DNA from: Drosophila miranda
Lineage: Eukaryota; Arthropoda; Insecta; Diptera; Drosophilidae
Direction: 5' to 3'
NCBI RefSeq assembly: GCF_003369915.1
Contig: NC_046674.1
Location: forward strand, 31,437,657 to 31,501,656
Length of the DNA stretch: 64,000 nt
Part shown: one piece after another, positions 43,385-56,714 of the stretch
Position numbering within the stretch: position 1 is the stretch's first letter
Layout of the letters: the number at the start of each line of letters is the position of its first letter
Made by a program: the position numbers and the translations under genes
Notes under the pieces: generated by a model
What the model was told of the DNA's origin: nothing
Database searches by the model: none
What the model saw: the letters and a program-made list of their open reading frames with translations, nothing else

Positions 43385-46323
43385 TTTAACTTTTAACATT
43401 TGGCCAATATCACTCACCCCTTGGTCCGCATATCCACGAAAGCGTTTTCTCGATGAAGTCCGGATCTGAAAAGGAAACTCCAATCGAGCCTCAAGATTGA
43501 GTCACACAAAGGCAACACGAAATCAACACACTAACAAAAAAATTCTTTTCTTTTCCCACTAGTACTCTACGATATTCCTTCCGCTTTTGGAGGAAAAAAT
43601 TCTTTGGGTCTTCCCTTTTTGCCCTCGCCTTCGTCTGCCTTTCGCCGCTGACAATGACTATCATACACGGAAAAGCTAACAAACTTATTTAAAATCACTT
43701 AACACTAAAACATATTACTAACGAAAGTTTCTGCCTTTTTCAAATTCAGTCCGTTTCTCCTCCGGAACTTTTCCGATGATGAGAATCACTCGCACCATTA
43801 ATTTAAAGACCTCGCTATGCCCCTGACAGCTTTTGGTTAGGCTCTAGTTAGCTCCCTCTAGTGCCTCAAAGCTCGCTCTCGAAACAAAACAATTCAGTTC
43901 TTTTTCAAAAACTACTTAATAGCCCCGGTTGAGTGTTTTGCGTTGAATTGGGCCGGTAACTGAAACATTGATCATGGCTACTTCTTCTCGCGACCACTTT
44001 GAGGTCGCCGGGCTAAGGTTGGTTTCTCCTTTCCTGGGACACCAGATTTCCTTGGAGTCTCGGAATCTTTGGAACAGCTAGGCAGATCTGGGTCTGTTGT
44101 GAGTCGAAGACCCAACCAAGGAAATGTGGCGAACCGCTGCGTTCCCCTCCTGCCCTTCTGGAGCCAGTCGCTCCAAAGCCAGGTGCTAGTCCGGAAAAGC
44201 TTATCCAGGAATAATAAAAGCGGTTTTCCCTTTTCTTTTTGATGCACTTGAAAATAACTTGATGCTGCCAAAAAAGCGCATCATACGCTCTGAGCTTCAG
44301 AAACTTGGTATCTCCTTCTGGAGCTCTGAACTGGAGATCAATAATAACGAAGGGGAACGTTGTGAGTCGCAGCTACGGCTCTACATTTCTACCCGATACT
44401 CAGTTAGAATGGCTCCCTCTGCCAAAGAGCGCACTCATTGCACGACGAAGAGTGTGTGAAAGAGATGGTCCTAATCCGGAAACATTATCTGGAAATGAGA
44501 CGAACAAGAGAAACTCAAGCACTGAATTGTCAGAAAAGCCCAAAGCCAAGCCACGAAGTTTCTCCTCCTGGAGAAGCTCTCAATGCGACTTCTCAACTTG
44601 AATAAAGACGACATTCGGACTTAAACGATAATATTACAGGAGACTTTCACCTGAAATGTCCCCTCAAGAAAGGGAAATTAGTAAATATAGACTGCTGTAG
44701 ATTCTGTGCAATGGAGCAGGACACAGAATGAATATTCTGCGATCTATTAAAGAAGAGTCTTCAAGTTTGTGAGAACAACAGTGACCGGATTTGGGAAATA
44801 AGTCCTACCAAACTGATTGACTTCATTAAAATACAGGGATCTTCCACACAATCCTACTGGCCGGTACTAAAGATGAATTTATTTTCGAAGTGCACATGAA
44901 CCAACATGGCAAATGTTCTTTTAATTTGCATGGCATTTTCTGTAAGTAGAAGTAGTCGCTACTGACCGACTCTCCGCTCTCCAGCAGCAGCACGAGGTGC
45001 TGCACGACGAGCCGTCGTTCTAATTGGACATTGCTCGTTGCAGATTCAATCAAAAATATTTTCAAACTGCATTTTATTTCAAGTTTGTTGGTTTCTTCCA
45101 GTTTCTATTTGTCAGATTTTGTTTCGCAACAATATTTGGCTTGAACTTTACATAAATCGATTTTGTTGTTGTTGTTATACAATATATAGATAGAAACATG
45201 TTTGTGTATGTTTGCATACATATATCTATCCATAGATAGTTACCATATGGAGGTGTTAAGTATATTCTGATAAAGAAACATGAAATTTGACTAAACTTAG
45301 TATGTTTGAAGTCATCTTCTTGTCGTTAAAGGTTTGCCGAGTGGAGTGGAAGGAGAATACATATTGTTCGGAAGTGTGCAAAGTTGAGTTTAAGGTGTGC
45401 CAATATGTGTGTCAACGTCTTACGGGTGTCAGTGTTCTTCGGATGGAAGTGCGTCCCGGCAACCCACCCGGTTATTTGGATTGATGAACACACATATGTA
45501 TGTATATCTTCGGGTTAGGTTACGCTACCGCCTTCTTTTCAAGACTGCACATAGCCCTGCTGCTTCCCTGCTAAGTGTCAATAAAGGTGGGGATTTGGAT
45601 AAGGATTCAGAGATTTCTATGTACACAGACTTGGGGAGTTGCTGATGACATGGCCGTGGTCATGGAACAGACTATAGATCAAATTATCAATCAGAAGCAA
45701 AGAAACACAGAGTGCTCATTTGTTATATTTTCTTTCTTTCTTTTCGGTTACTCTTATCTGCTGTGGGGGTCACATGTATAGTCTCGTGTATAGTCCTTGA
45801 AGGTGCTGGCAAAATCTAGCCTAGTTTTTTTTTAAGTGTAGTATATGTATATTATATATATATATAACTAGAGAAGGTCCTCGAAATTCGGTCTACTACA
45901 CAAACTATCAAGAAGTTTTCTAATGTTAGCTCAAAAAAAAAATATAATCAAGTTTTTATGTGTTATAGTGTAAGGGAACTCAAGACGATTTTACAAAGTT
46001 GAAGCTGGACGTGTGTAAGGATTGTAGTTTTAGTTCGAATTTAGGTTTAGGTTTCTTTTGGTTTTTCGTTTTAGTACTCAACGTGTTGAGGTGTGTGTGT
46101 TTATGTGTGGGAAGGGGGATCTGTTTCCTTTCCAAAGGATAACTTGTAAAATGCTTAGACGTATAAATATGCTCTCCTAATGTTAGTACGTAATAATCAC
46201 ATTGACTGTCGCCATTGCCATCGCTCTTGCTCTCGATCTCCTACAGCTTCATGTTCAGCTCCAGCTCCAGTTCTTCCCCTTTCGTTCCGAAGCTGAACTA
46301 CTACTTCTCGCTCTTCGTTCGGA
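43385..46323. other. Spacer between RhoGAP15B copy 2 and Ubr1 copy 2
   Basis: Repeats unit 1 positions 23530-26471 including the DINE-1 tail fragment (about 44346-44468) and the LINE remnant (about 44632-44827). No further gene supported. Confidence 0.45.
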
Positions 46324-49300
46324 CTACATGTGATGCCATTGCCTTACAGCCACGTTGGCATTATCATTGAGTCGAGCAATTTCCTCGTGCAGCTTGTGAC
46401 CCAACCACTGCATAAAGATGCGGCGATAGGCATACTGGCTGAGGCGCAATGGATTGCCGCGCCTTAGGCCCTGATCCGTCTCCCCATACTCGTCCAGATA
46501 CGGTGGCTGGACATAGCAGCCCTTGCCACGGCCTAGATAGACAACCTGGCAGTCCCGTATGCGTAGAAATATGCCGACCTCGGCGCCGCAGCTGTGGGCA
46601 TGATGGGTGCAGGCCCCCACCGACATCTTTCCCAGCTCTGGCTGACAGCAGTACGACTGTCCACAAAGCACTTTGCCACAGATCAGGCACATCGTAGGGG
46701 TCTTCATTTCCTCGCGCTCGTTGTTGGGACAGAAAATGTCCGATACGCTGTTGATCAGATCGCTGTAGTCCTCAAAGAGCGGCTTCAGCTCCGGCAGGGG
46801 ACGCAGACATGGTAACACCTCCACGGGATCTCCATAGCGTAAACTGCACTGCTCGGCCTGGCGCAGGATGTGCGGATGCGAGGCAAAGTTGTGCATCACG
46901 GTGGCATAGACTGTCTCCATATCGAAATATACGCCCATGTCAGCATCCAGACCCAGGTACTGGCACATCAGGTCAAATCTATCCGGTTGTTCTGTGGGGA
47001 ACGTGTCGGGGAACTCAACATCGGTCAGGCAGCGGTAGAAGAGGCAGGCGCATCGCAAGAATGCTCTCATCTGACACTGTACATACTCCAGCATCAGGGC
47101 CAGGTGCTGCAGCTCGCATGGGATTACCACAGTCTGCTCTTGGTTCTGACTTTGGCTCTGACTCTGGTCGTGCTTCTCCTCCGACTCCTTTTGCTGCACC
47201 AGCTGGCGCATTCGGGATGGCACATTGTAGCGACGATAGAACGCCACCATATTCTCCTGGATCTTCGAGGGAAGCTGCTCCACATATGCTAGCTGAGAGA
47301 GCTCAGTTGGCGCCATGCCAGCCTCCTCCTTGGCCCGCCGACTGTCCAGCTGTTTCTCAACGTCAAAGCAGATGACGGCCTTTGTGACATTGGCCAGGAA
47401 CATTGTCTGCATCATGTAGAAATCGAACATGCTCCCGCTGGGCAGAAAAGTGTGTTCTATGCAACAGATTGAAAATCAAGAATCAGTAATCAGCAACAAA
47501 GAGAGCGATGCGACGCACTGGATTCGGATTACACTTACCATTCTCCCTCACCATGAGGTTGAGGACCCCAAAGCTTAGCTGGACTAGCATGCGAAAGCAG
47601 TCCCATTCGAGGACACTGGTTCCCTTCTGGTTGAATATGGTGTCCAGCAGCTTGGACGCCAGTTCGGGTCGCTGCGGAGCCCAACTCGAGTAGAGGGCGC
47701 AGGCGCGCACCAGGTTCGTGGTGCACGTCTGATGGCGCATGGGCATCTCCACCTTGAGCGGCTTCCGCATAGTGTACATGTAGATCTCAAGGGACTCCAA
47801 TGTGTAGCTGCATGTGTCAAACACCAGGTACGGGTTCTCGGCCTCGCCGCCTACTCCGCCCTCTGTGACAGCGTTCGGCTGTTGGCTTATCATCGCATTT
47901 TGCAGCGCCTTGTTGAAGGAGGTCATCACCTCCATACAAGTGGCGTGCAGCTGCGGCTTCGCGATCAGCTGCACACTACGCTCGAACTGAGCCAGATCGC
48001 CGATTACATTGGACCTGCGCAGAACGCTCGGATACTGCCACATGGTGTTGTCACCGGCTGGAGCCGATAGCTCCCCAGCAAGAGTCCTCATGATCTCCAC
48101 GAAGCAGTCCAGGGGCAAGTAGCTCTCGGAGCTGACAGCCGGCGGCACTCCGGGAAGGCCGCCGGGAATAAGTCCGACCAGGGGCTCGCTGACGGGGAGC
48201 ACAGTATTGCTGAGGGCCCGGCAATACGGACAGTGGAACTCCACGTTGTGGCCCTGGCTGAGGGCGAGACGATTCCGGTGGAGGCGACGCTGCTCCTTAG
48301 ACTCCTCGTTACTGTAGTACTCCTGCCAGCACTTGTAGTGCATCACGTGGCCGCAGCAGCTCACGTGCATGCCGCACTTGCCCTTGTAGTGGCTCGGTGT
48401 AGTCAGGATCACGCGTGAGGTCTGCACAAACGCGGAGCTAACGAGCGGTGGTCCGTCCGGGTTGATGCTACAGTTCTCGAAGCACAGGATGCATTTGAAG
48501 CTGTTCTCCTGCGCCTGGTAGTGGGCCCGGTTTGGCCCCAGGCAGGCCGGGTTCTGCTTTATCACTAGAGCTGCCGCACCCTGGTCCTCTAGGCTCTCAT
48601 CCGATATATCCTCCCAATCCATAGCGGTGCTGCCCATGGAGGATGCCGCCCCCCGGCTACTAGAGGCTCCTGTTGAGATTGAATCCTGCTCCAGGTCGCT
48701 GTTGGCAAACATCTCAGCGTTCGACTTCATAAAGGACTTTTGGGCACTCTTCATCTGGGCCATAATCTTGGCTCGACGCTCGGCGGCCAGCTTGGCGCGG
48801 GTCTCCTTCTCCTGGCGTGCCTGTTCCTCGGATGTCAGCGGCGGCTCTTCGCCCGCAGTCTTCTTCTGAGAGCCGCTGGGCCCGGCCGCTGCTGCTGGCG
48901 CCTGCTTGGCCTGCATATCCTTGTACCGTTTAATGGTCCAAAGCACAAAGTCACGATGTGCCTCCAACTGTGGCGAAATGAGATCAAATTAAAGGACATT
49001 CAAGGCAGGCAGTATATAAAGCGTGGACACTAACCCTTGGGCAGCGTGCTAGCTCGTCCAACTTGTCGAGGATTCCAAACTGCTGCGCGCGCTCATAGAA
49101 ACTGAGAAATGGGTAGTGCTCGCTAAGTTCCTCTTGGATGGCAAAGCCGAGCAAATGTAAAATCTGAATTGAAAAGAAATTACGATTGTTAACATCAGAA
49201 GCAGAACGAACAGAACAGGAAACTACATACCTTCTGCACATGGGATTCCGAGAAGGAGCGGCTGCGAATGTCCAGAGCCCGATCCATAGTCAAAGTGCAG

Positions 49301-52300
49301 ATGCTGAGGAACACATTGCACTGCAATATGTTGGCCATGGACCTGTAATGGTAGCAAGAGAAAATTGGCATTAGCATTAGCAACAGAATCCTCCATACGA
49401 GTATCCTCAAGCGGACTCACGTGAACGCTGGAGTCAACTGCGGCAGCATGGGGGGCGGACAGCAGACCAGTTCCTTTTTGGCCTTGCGACGCTCCCGCTG
49501 CAGCTCCTCGGCCTTTGATTTATCCTCCTTGGTGTAGTGATAGAAGTACACGTTGAATTCTTCGAACAGCGACTCCTTCAGAACGTAGACGCCCTTCCGA
49601 TCGGCACCCACGGGCTTCTTGAACGTGGCCACCGTGTTGATGACGTCCTCGAAGACACTGTCACTGTTGCCGCCGGTGGTGTCAGGCAGGGCGCGACTCA
49701 GCTCCGAATGGGAGTAGGATTTGATGCACAGCAGCTGGATTATCTCCTTGCGCAGGCGATCTTCCTCGGTCATGAGCGATACTCCGGGCATCCAGCGCTC
49801 CCCGATGATGACGATGAGCAGCTCGAGGAACTCGTCGATCATTGACAGCTGGCGCATGAACTCATCGTCGAGGGGGACTCGGCCAGCTTCGATTCGTAGT
49901 TGGACTGGGCCCATCCGATCAGATTGAACTTGTTCAGGGCATGGATGAGGAACTCGTTGCTCTCCATAAGAGAGGCACCAATCTGCAGGCAGACAATGTC
50001 CCTGTCCAGCATCTCGACGCGGCAGCGCACATTTCTGTAGAGGTACAGCTGGTGGAGCAGAGAGTAGCCGTTGCGGCGCCACATTCCGGCGGCCACCTGG
50101 GCAATCATCGCATGGGTGCACAGCACCGGCTCTATGATCTCGCGCGGTGTCATCTTGATGTTCAGCGCCTCGGTTTCGGCCACCAGGCAGTCGTAGCTTA
50201 GGTCGTGTGACCCCAGATGCAGGTAGATCCCGGCATAAAAGCGAGTCAATGGCAGATGAATGGACACCGGCCGCACCGAGACATCGTATATGAGGCAGTT
50301 GGCCACATGTCCAGCCACACTCTTGGCCTCCGCCTCCTCGCCTCCGACAATAAAGTTGTTGCTCACCAGAGCCCGCACCGTCATCTTGTAGAGTTTGTGC
50401 AGCAGCGTCTTGTCGGTGGATGCCCACTCGATCACCTGCGAAATGGTCGTGGCCAGCTTTATGTGCAGATTGAAGGCGCACTCCCACTCCGGCTCGTAGT
50501 CCATATGCTGTCCCGTCTGGCGAGTAATCGACTCCATGCCTTGCATCACATTTAGGACTCGCATCAGAGCCTTGCAGCCTTCTAGAAATCCAGTGCGCAG
50601 CTCATTGCTCAGAACGTCTGGCTTGAGGCTGAGCAGATAGCGCAGGTCGTACAGAATATAGTTGGCTCGCTTGAAGAAGGTCAGGCTGGCAATGTTCTTG
50701 CTGAAGTGGAGGGTGCGATTGAGGATGAATTTCTCGATGGCCACGTAGTAGAATGTGTGCAGCAGCTTGTCGAATATGCCCTCCTTGGCGATCAGGCGAT
50801 GGGCAATGCTGGGGACGGTGAAGAGCTGCACACTGAGAGAGACTATCGAGAAGGCGTGGTCGTGGTCATCGTTGATGAAGTCCTCCACGATTGTCGCGTA
50901 GCGGCGTGAGAACTCTTGGGCCAGCACCATCTTGTTCTCGTACTCCATGAGCATGCCCGAGATGAGGAGGCGGTGCCAGCAGGTGCGAGCGGTCTTCCAC
51001 AGCTTCACGTCGCACTCGAGGATGTGGCGGATGCAGAAGGACTCCTGCTTCTGCTGCACCAGCTCGGAGAAGGTCTTGCGGAAGAGGTAGTGGCGGACAA
51101 GGAACTCCTGGAACCAGCTAAGCAGCTGGAGGGCGAACTGCTGGCAGGCCACCGAGTTGATGTGCAGCACGGAGGTTCGCAGCGACTGGTTGTTGCGGAG
51201 ATTGGTAAGGAGACCGCTCGGTGGTATCATCTGGTTCTCTATGGCCATCTTCAGCTCGTTGCACGCCTTGAACGTGTCGCACTTGACCACGGCCCTGCCC
51301 TCGCGGTCTATGGCCGCCACTATCTCCATGGCCTCCTTGTGGCGGCACTTGGCGATCTTTGTCAGCGTCTGGATGACCTGGTCAAACGTGTGCGACTCGT
51401 CGTTGTACAGCACCGTGCAAAAGTGCGCCCCATCCAGCTCCAGCCCCTCCCCGTCGAGGCACTTCAGACTGGCGTTCGGCTCGATCTCCAGATAGTTGAC
51501 GCAAAACGCCAGAATGGCACTGAAGCAGATCTCGCTGCGCTCCAAAACGGCCCCACTGATGATCTTGCTCTCGAGCGGATTCTTTCGATTATCCTGCAAC
51601 AGATACGGATACGGATTCGGATGTTAAAGTAAGGGTAGCATGCTAGGAAGCACTCTCGTTTTACTCACCAAATGCAGATGACAATAGTGATCCTTCTTCC
51701 AGGCCTCATTGTCCCCACAATCGCAGCAGCCACCGCCGCCGGAGGTGGACATTTTGTACTTGTGGAAGCGATGCGCCGACCGCTTAAAGCAGTTTACGCA
51801 CAGCACACAGGTGGGATCCATGCCACACTCCCGGCAACTGTAGGTGGGCTCCCCATTTTTGAACACCTTGCCGCAGACGGTAGCGGTGTTGCCCTCGAGC
51901 CGCAGCTTCTCCAGCGCCGATTTTGGGTTATCGCCAAGCATGAACTCGACCAGAACATCGATTATCTCCTCCTTGGCCAGGGCTTCTTTGAACATGCATT
52001 TCACTAAAAAAAATATAAGAAAACGGAGCAACGGAGAGGCATGAAATAATTTACAAGGTTACGAGAACATATATGCTGGGGGTGGGTACAATGCTGGCAA
52101 ATGAATTCGTTCGGTGACCCAAGACATTCAACGTCGATGCCTTCTTTAGGTGGAAGTAGGAGGCGGGAATAAGGAGTATATGTATTTCCCTAAACTCTGT
52201 CGAGTATCGGGTATAACTAAGATAGCGTAGGGAAGTAAGAACATACATATGTATGGCTGACTTGTTCTGCAAAAAATCGCTCCAATTGATAAGACAACAC

Positions 52301-55300
52301 ATCCATCAACCTCTGTATGCTGCACCATCAAGCGTCCCATGTGAAACCAGCAGAAGGCTGTTACGCGCGGATACCAGGCAAAAACGCATTCCTCCTTCAC
52401 GAATGCTCCAGTAGCCGCTTGTGTGGAGTAGACTTCGAATAGAGAGTATACATATGTATACACATGCACATACATACATACGTGCATCACAATATTCAAT
52501 CATTAGCCCCACTCTAGGATTAATTTCAGTTCTAGACAGCATGGAGACTACTTTGGTGATTCAAAGTAAAATAATTCGGTCTTACTCGGGGGATAGAGAC
52601 GGAAGAGACCCTGTGAGTGCCAAAGTGAGTGGAGAACACACTACTTGAGTTAGGGTGAAGGTGGGGATGGGATGTGGGATTTTGGATAAACGCATTTAGT
52701 CATTGTTTAGCGGTGTAGTATTACTTGCATTCGTACAGCATACGTGCATATACATATGTATATATGTACATACATGCATTTGTATGTTCATATGAACATA
52801 CATATGAGTAACACAATCATCATCGGTCTGTGTAAAATATCACTTAGTTTTTAGAACAGGTTAAACAGCATAAAGAAAGATATCATGACAATCATGATCG
52901 TGATGATGACGATGATGTTGCGACCGCAAGAGAGCTGGAGACTGGAGGCGAAGAGAAACCTTCCATCGAAACGAGTTTTCGAATTGAAATCAAAACCACA
53001 AATCGTCAAATACAACAAATACAAATACAGTTCAAGGTCGCGCCTTTATATGCAACACATACATATGTACATATGTATGTACGTATGCAGGTATGAACTC
53101 TGCCTGCATCGTTCAGAGCGAGACAGATAGATAGATACTATCCAATGAGAGTAAGAGAGTAGAAGTAGGAGCGGGAAGAAGAGAGCGCGAGCGAGGGAAT
53201 CAGATGTAAGAGCGACAGCGGTTCCCGTTAGCTATTTTTATACCTGGTACTCGAAGAGTACAAGGGTATATTCGATTTGTGGTGAAAGTGAATGGGGAAC
53301 TTCCCAGAACTTCCGTCCGTCCGTCCGTCCGTCCGTCCGTCCGTCCGTCTTGTTTGACGCCTAGTTCTCAGAGACTATAAGAGCTAGAGCAACTTAATTT
53401 TGAGTCCAGACTCCTGTGATATCACACTGAACCGTCCCCTTCCGCCCCCCACGAAGGACAAAAGCTGCGGCATGCACAATTTGACGATACGACAAAAACT
53501 AAAAAAGCAGAGTCGCAGATAATGACCATATCTAGCAGATTGCCGAGTCTAGATCGGATCGGAGCAATATTATAGCCAGAGGGAACAAATGAAATTGCAG
53601 TGGCTAGGCAACGCCTTCCACGCGCTCACTCTCTTTCTCTTCTCTCTCTTTCACACACTCTTCCACAATCGACAACGCATCTGAGAATCTGACGTCGCAA
53701 CGATTCTCGGGCTATCAACGAAAATAATAAATACAACAAAGTCTGCAGTGCACATAGTATGTATGCACATACATAGTACGTACATACATGCATATACCTA
53801 CATACATATGTATGTACTGTTTTTTGCTATGTATCTATAGGTGATTCTTCCATTTACTGACAAATATGTGCATGCAAAACGTTCCACTGTAAAACACCAA
53901 CATATGTACATAACTACGTGTGCAACAGTGTGCTGCTGAGGCGTAATAGAGTGGAACAAAGAACGGAACGGGCGGGCGAGGGCCTAGAACAGAGCAGCAC
54001 AGAGGAGAATCGATCAGCACGGAAATGAACGGAACGGAACTGAACGGTAAAGATCACAGCTGAGGCGGAATTGTCCATGCCATATTCCACGCTCCTTGCG
54101 AAAAGCAAACAAAAAGCTCAGCCCCTCCCCACACAAAGAAATGTCCTTCCGGCCTTCTCCGGCGACATGCCAGCGATAGCATGTGTTAATCAGCTAATCG
54201 CGCCGAGAGGAAAGGAGAGGAGAGGAGAAGGAGAAGTTTAAGGCACCCCAACCAAATACCCAAGTACTCAAATGGGAACAAAATTAAGCAGAAACAGAAA
54301 AGATTTGTTTAAGGATAATGTATTAACACGAATGACACATATATCATCATATGCTTACACATATATATACATATATGTACTTACATGAATATATGTACAA
54401 TGTACATATATACTCGACACACGAATGCATTCACACAAGAAATTCTGTATGTCTAATTGTATCAGCCGTTTATTGGCTCCACAAAGAGACAACCTCACGA
54501 ATTCAAAATCCATCCGTAAGTCTGAAGAAAGCTGGAAAAGACTGGGGACACGTCAGAGGACTGGGGCTGAGGCTGTGACTGAGGTCTGTTCTGGTCTGGA
54601 CAAGGGCCAGGTAAAAGCAAGTTGAATAAACCGAATTGAATTCAAATACAAATATATATATTTCACATTCTGTTTTATCAGTCATTGTCGTCACAACCAC
54701 CGTGGCCCAAAGTCTGTCCTCACAACAGTGTCATCTTAACATCTACGTTTTCTGTTCTGCTCGATTGCCTACGACGATCTCTATATGAAATTGAGAAAGT
54801 AGAAAGCAGCAAGGTCCTATCATGGTTATCCTGGATCCTGGAGCTTCCTAGCCTACGAGTCGAGTATGTGCTGCCAGATCCCAACAGTTTACCCCTGCAC
54901 GAGGGGGTATAAGAGCGGTTTCATATGTCAAGTCAATCGAAGTTCCAGCTTTGCTGTTCACTCTAAAGCTTTGTGAACAACACCCCAAATATAATAATAA
55001 CAACAGATAAACAGTGGGAGGGAGGAGCGGCAGAAACGGGAGGTTGACGCAGTAGGCGCAATACCGAATCGTTTGTTCAAACGACAATAGAAACAAAATG
55101 AAACCCAAGAGCGAGCAGTAGTGCATCTCACCTGTGTCCAGCTCGTTCTCGTAGTCAAAGTACTTGGGCGACTCCTTCTTGAAGAACTCGATGAAGTCGT
55201 TGCGTGTCAGTGTGCCAGCCTGGAGTTTCAGCCGCCACTCCTTCAGCGGGGTGCTGCACTCGTCCGGGGGGCCCACTACAACGTCGTCCATATCGAAAAG

Positions 55301-55306
55301 ATCCAT
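46324..55306 (-). CDS. Ubr1: Ubr1, copy 2 (N-recognin E3 ubiquitin ligase), one frame break
   Basis: Exons (minus strand): 55306-55132, 52003-51669, 51593-49421, 49342-49231, 49163-49035, 48967-47539, 47456-46324. All splice sites match copy 1. Starts MDLFDMDDVVVGPPDEC and, unlike copy 1, keeps six bases at both sites where copy 1 has five (55266-55271 and 48649-48654). Its only visible frame break is a 1-nt loss in a G run at 49872-49876 (copy 1 has six Gs at 30019-30024), about two thirds of the way through the longest exon. The sum is 5486 nt, one short of 1829 codons. UBR box, N-domain, RING-H2 and C-terminal Cys/His domains are all encoded. As written, translation would end after the N-domain part and lack the RING, so it could bind but not ubiquitinate; a consensus error would make this the intact copy. 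Confidence 0.9.
53238..53725 (+). mobile_element. DINE-1-like element in Ubr1 intron 1 (unit 2)
   Basis: Same element as 33385-33875, with a small deletion near the CCGT run. Confidence 0.72.
54189..54367. other. 179 bp present only in the unit 2 copy of Ubr1 intron 1
   Basis: AATCAGCTAATCGCGCCGAG…CACATATATATAC lies between blocks that are contiguous at about 34341 in unit 1. It is noncoding and AG/AT-rich. It could be a deletion in unit 1 or an insertion in unit 2; no target duplication was seen and the right edge is in a TATACATATATG repeat. Confidence 0.7.
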
Positions 55307-55933
55307 CTTCTTCCTCCCAGTGTCAGCGTGTGTCCCTCCCTATGCTCAATGCCAGATGCAATGTTCGATGCTCGTGGCGCTGGTGTGAGTGTGATGTGTG
55401 GGATGGGGTCGCTCTGCTGCAGTTTTAATGCTTTTGGTGTTGTGTTGGTGTGCTTTCAGAGCTTTTTCGATTCTTGCTTCTCTTCTCTTCTCTTCTCGAG
55501 GGCGACTTGCTGTCTCTTTCTGGCTCTCAGCTGTGATTTAAGCGTGGGTGGCGGGTGGCTTGTCCTTCGCACCTAACGCCGTTGTTGCAACCGTTTGTCG
55601 TTGTGGTTATCGTGGCTGCATTTGAACCAATTCGAATCGAGGGTTAGCGGAGGTGCTTCTGTGACTCTTTCCGCGATGAGGAGGCACTATCGTTCTCGTG
55701 GTTACTTGAAAATTTAATTTTCAAAAGCTGAACGGAAACGAGAAAATAAAACACATTTTGAATTTACAGCGAAGTTTCACGCAACAATTCCGATTCACGT
55801 TTCACTTATTTTTGTCAGTCACTTTTGAAGTTGCCCTAAGGATTTAGTTTGAATCAATATCCGTACAGAACACACTAGGCACAGGCACACTTCGACGTGG
55901 GTGGGTGGAAGAAATTGAATTGGAATCGTGGAA
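55307..55933 (-). promoter_or_regulatory. Ubr1 upstream region (unit 2 copy)
   Basis: Repeat of 35280-35906, ending at the junction to unit 3. It lies head to head with the truncated RhoGAP15B copy 3. Confidence 0.45.
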
Positions 55934-56714
55934 TCGTGGGTGGAATTAGATTTGTAAGCTAGTCTTTAGTAGACCCTTTAGTTAGCCCCTGAAGCTAGCC
56001 TTCCTTTCTTCTTAATGCTATCATACATAGGCACTCGGCTGTAGTCTTTTTAAGTCTTCAGAGATGTTCTTGATGATCACCTTGATCGTCTGTGCAATAC
56101 TATTTTTGTCAGACCCGACGCGTCGCTAAGTTTCAAGATCTATAGAGATCAAGGATACAGGAGTGCAGTTTACGTGGCATGATGTGCGATTATTGAAGCA
56201 CTTTCTTTCAGTTCGAGATCAATGGCAACCGGAGGAGAAGGCTATCTGCGAGGGTCCTTGGTAAATCATCCGATTTATCTATTTCGCCGATGCATAGCCT
56301 TACCTCTGAGCAAACTTCGGCGCGCCGATGTTTACATACATTAAAGTAAGATTAAGCCCATGCACCTATATATTTGAAACGAATACCTGTAGAATACAAT
56401 ATGTGCGCATTGAGACGGCTGATTCATCTGAGGGAAGTTCTTGGACCCAGCGCATTTCTCTTCCCAGCACTCCTATTCCCATCATGTGCCTAGGCCTAGC
56501 CCTAGCCCAATATGTGTTGCGGATACTCCTATTCACGTAGTATTAGATCTAACACGCACACACATTGCACTAGTATACGTACGTATACTTGGATTTCATT
56601 TACTTACCAAATGGGAATGGGAATGGGACGAACTCTCTCTGCCACAAGCAAAACTAACTCTCTCTCTCTCATCCTCTCTCTCCCTCGATTTCATTTTGCC
56701 TCAAATGAATTCAG

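Larger units (their letters stand above)
35907..55933. repeat. Tandem array unit 2 (20,027 bp)
   Basis: Same order as unit 1. Compared with it: lacks 76 bp and 237 bp in the large RhoGAP15B exon and 1,045 bp of the spacer DINE-1 pair; has 179 bp more in Ubr1 intron 1; and scattered single-base changes. The exon sums confirm these sizes (2068 nt in unit 2 versus 2382 nt in unit 1 for the large exon). Confidence 0.95.
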
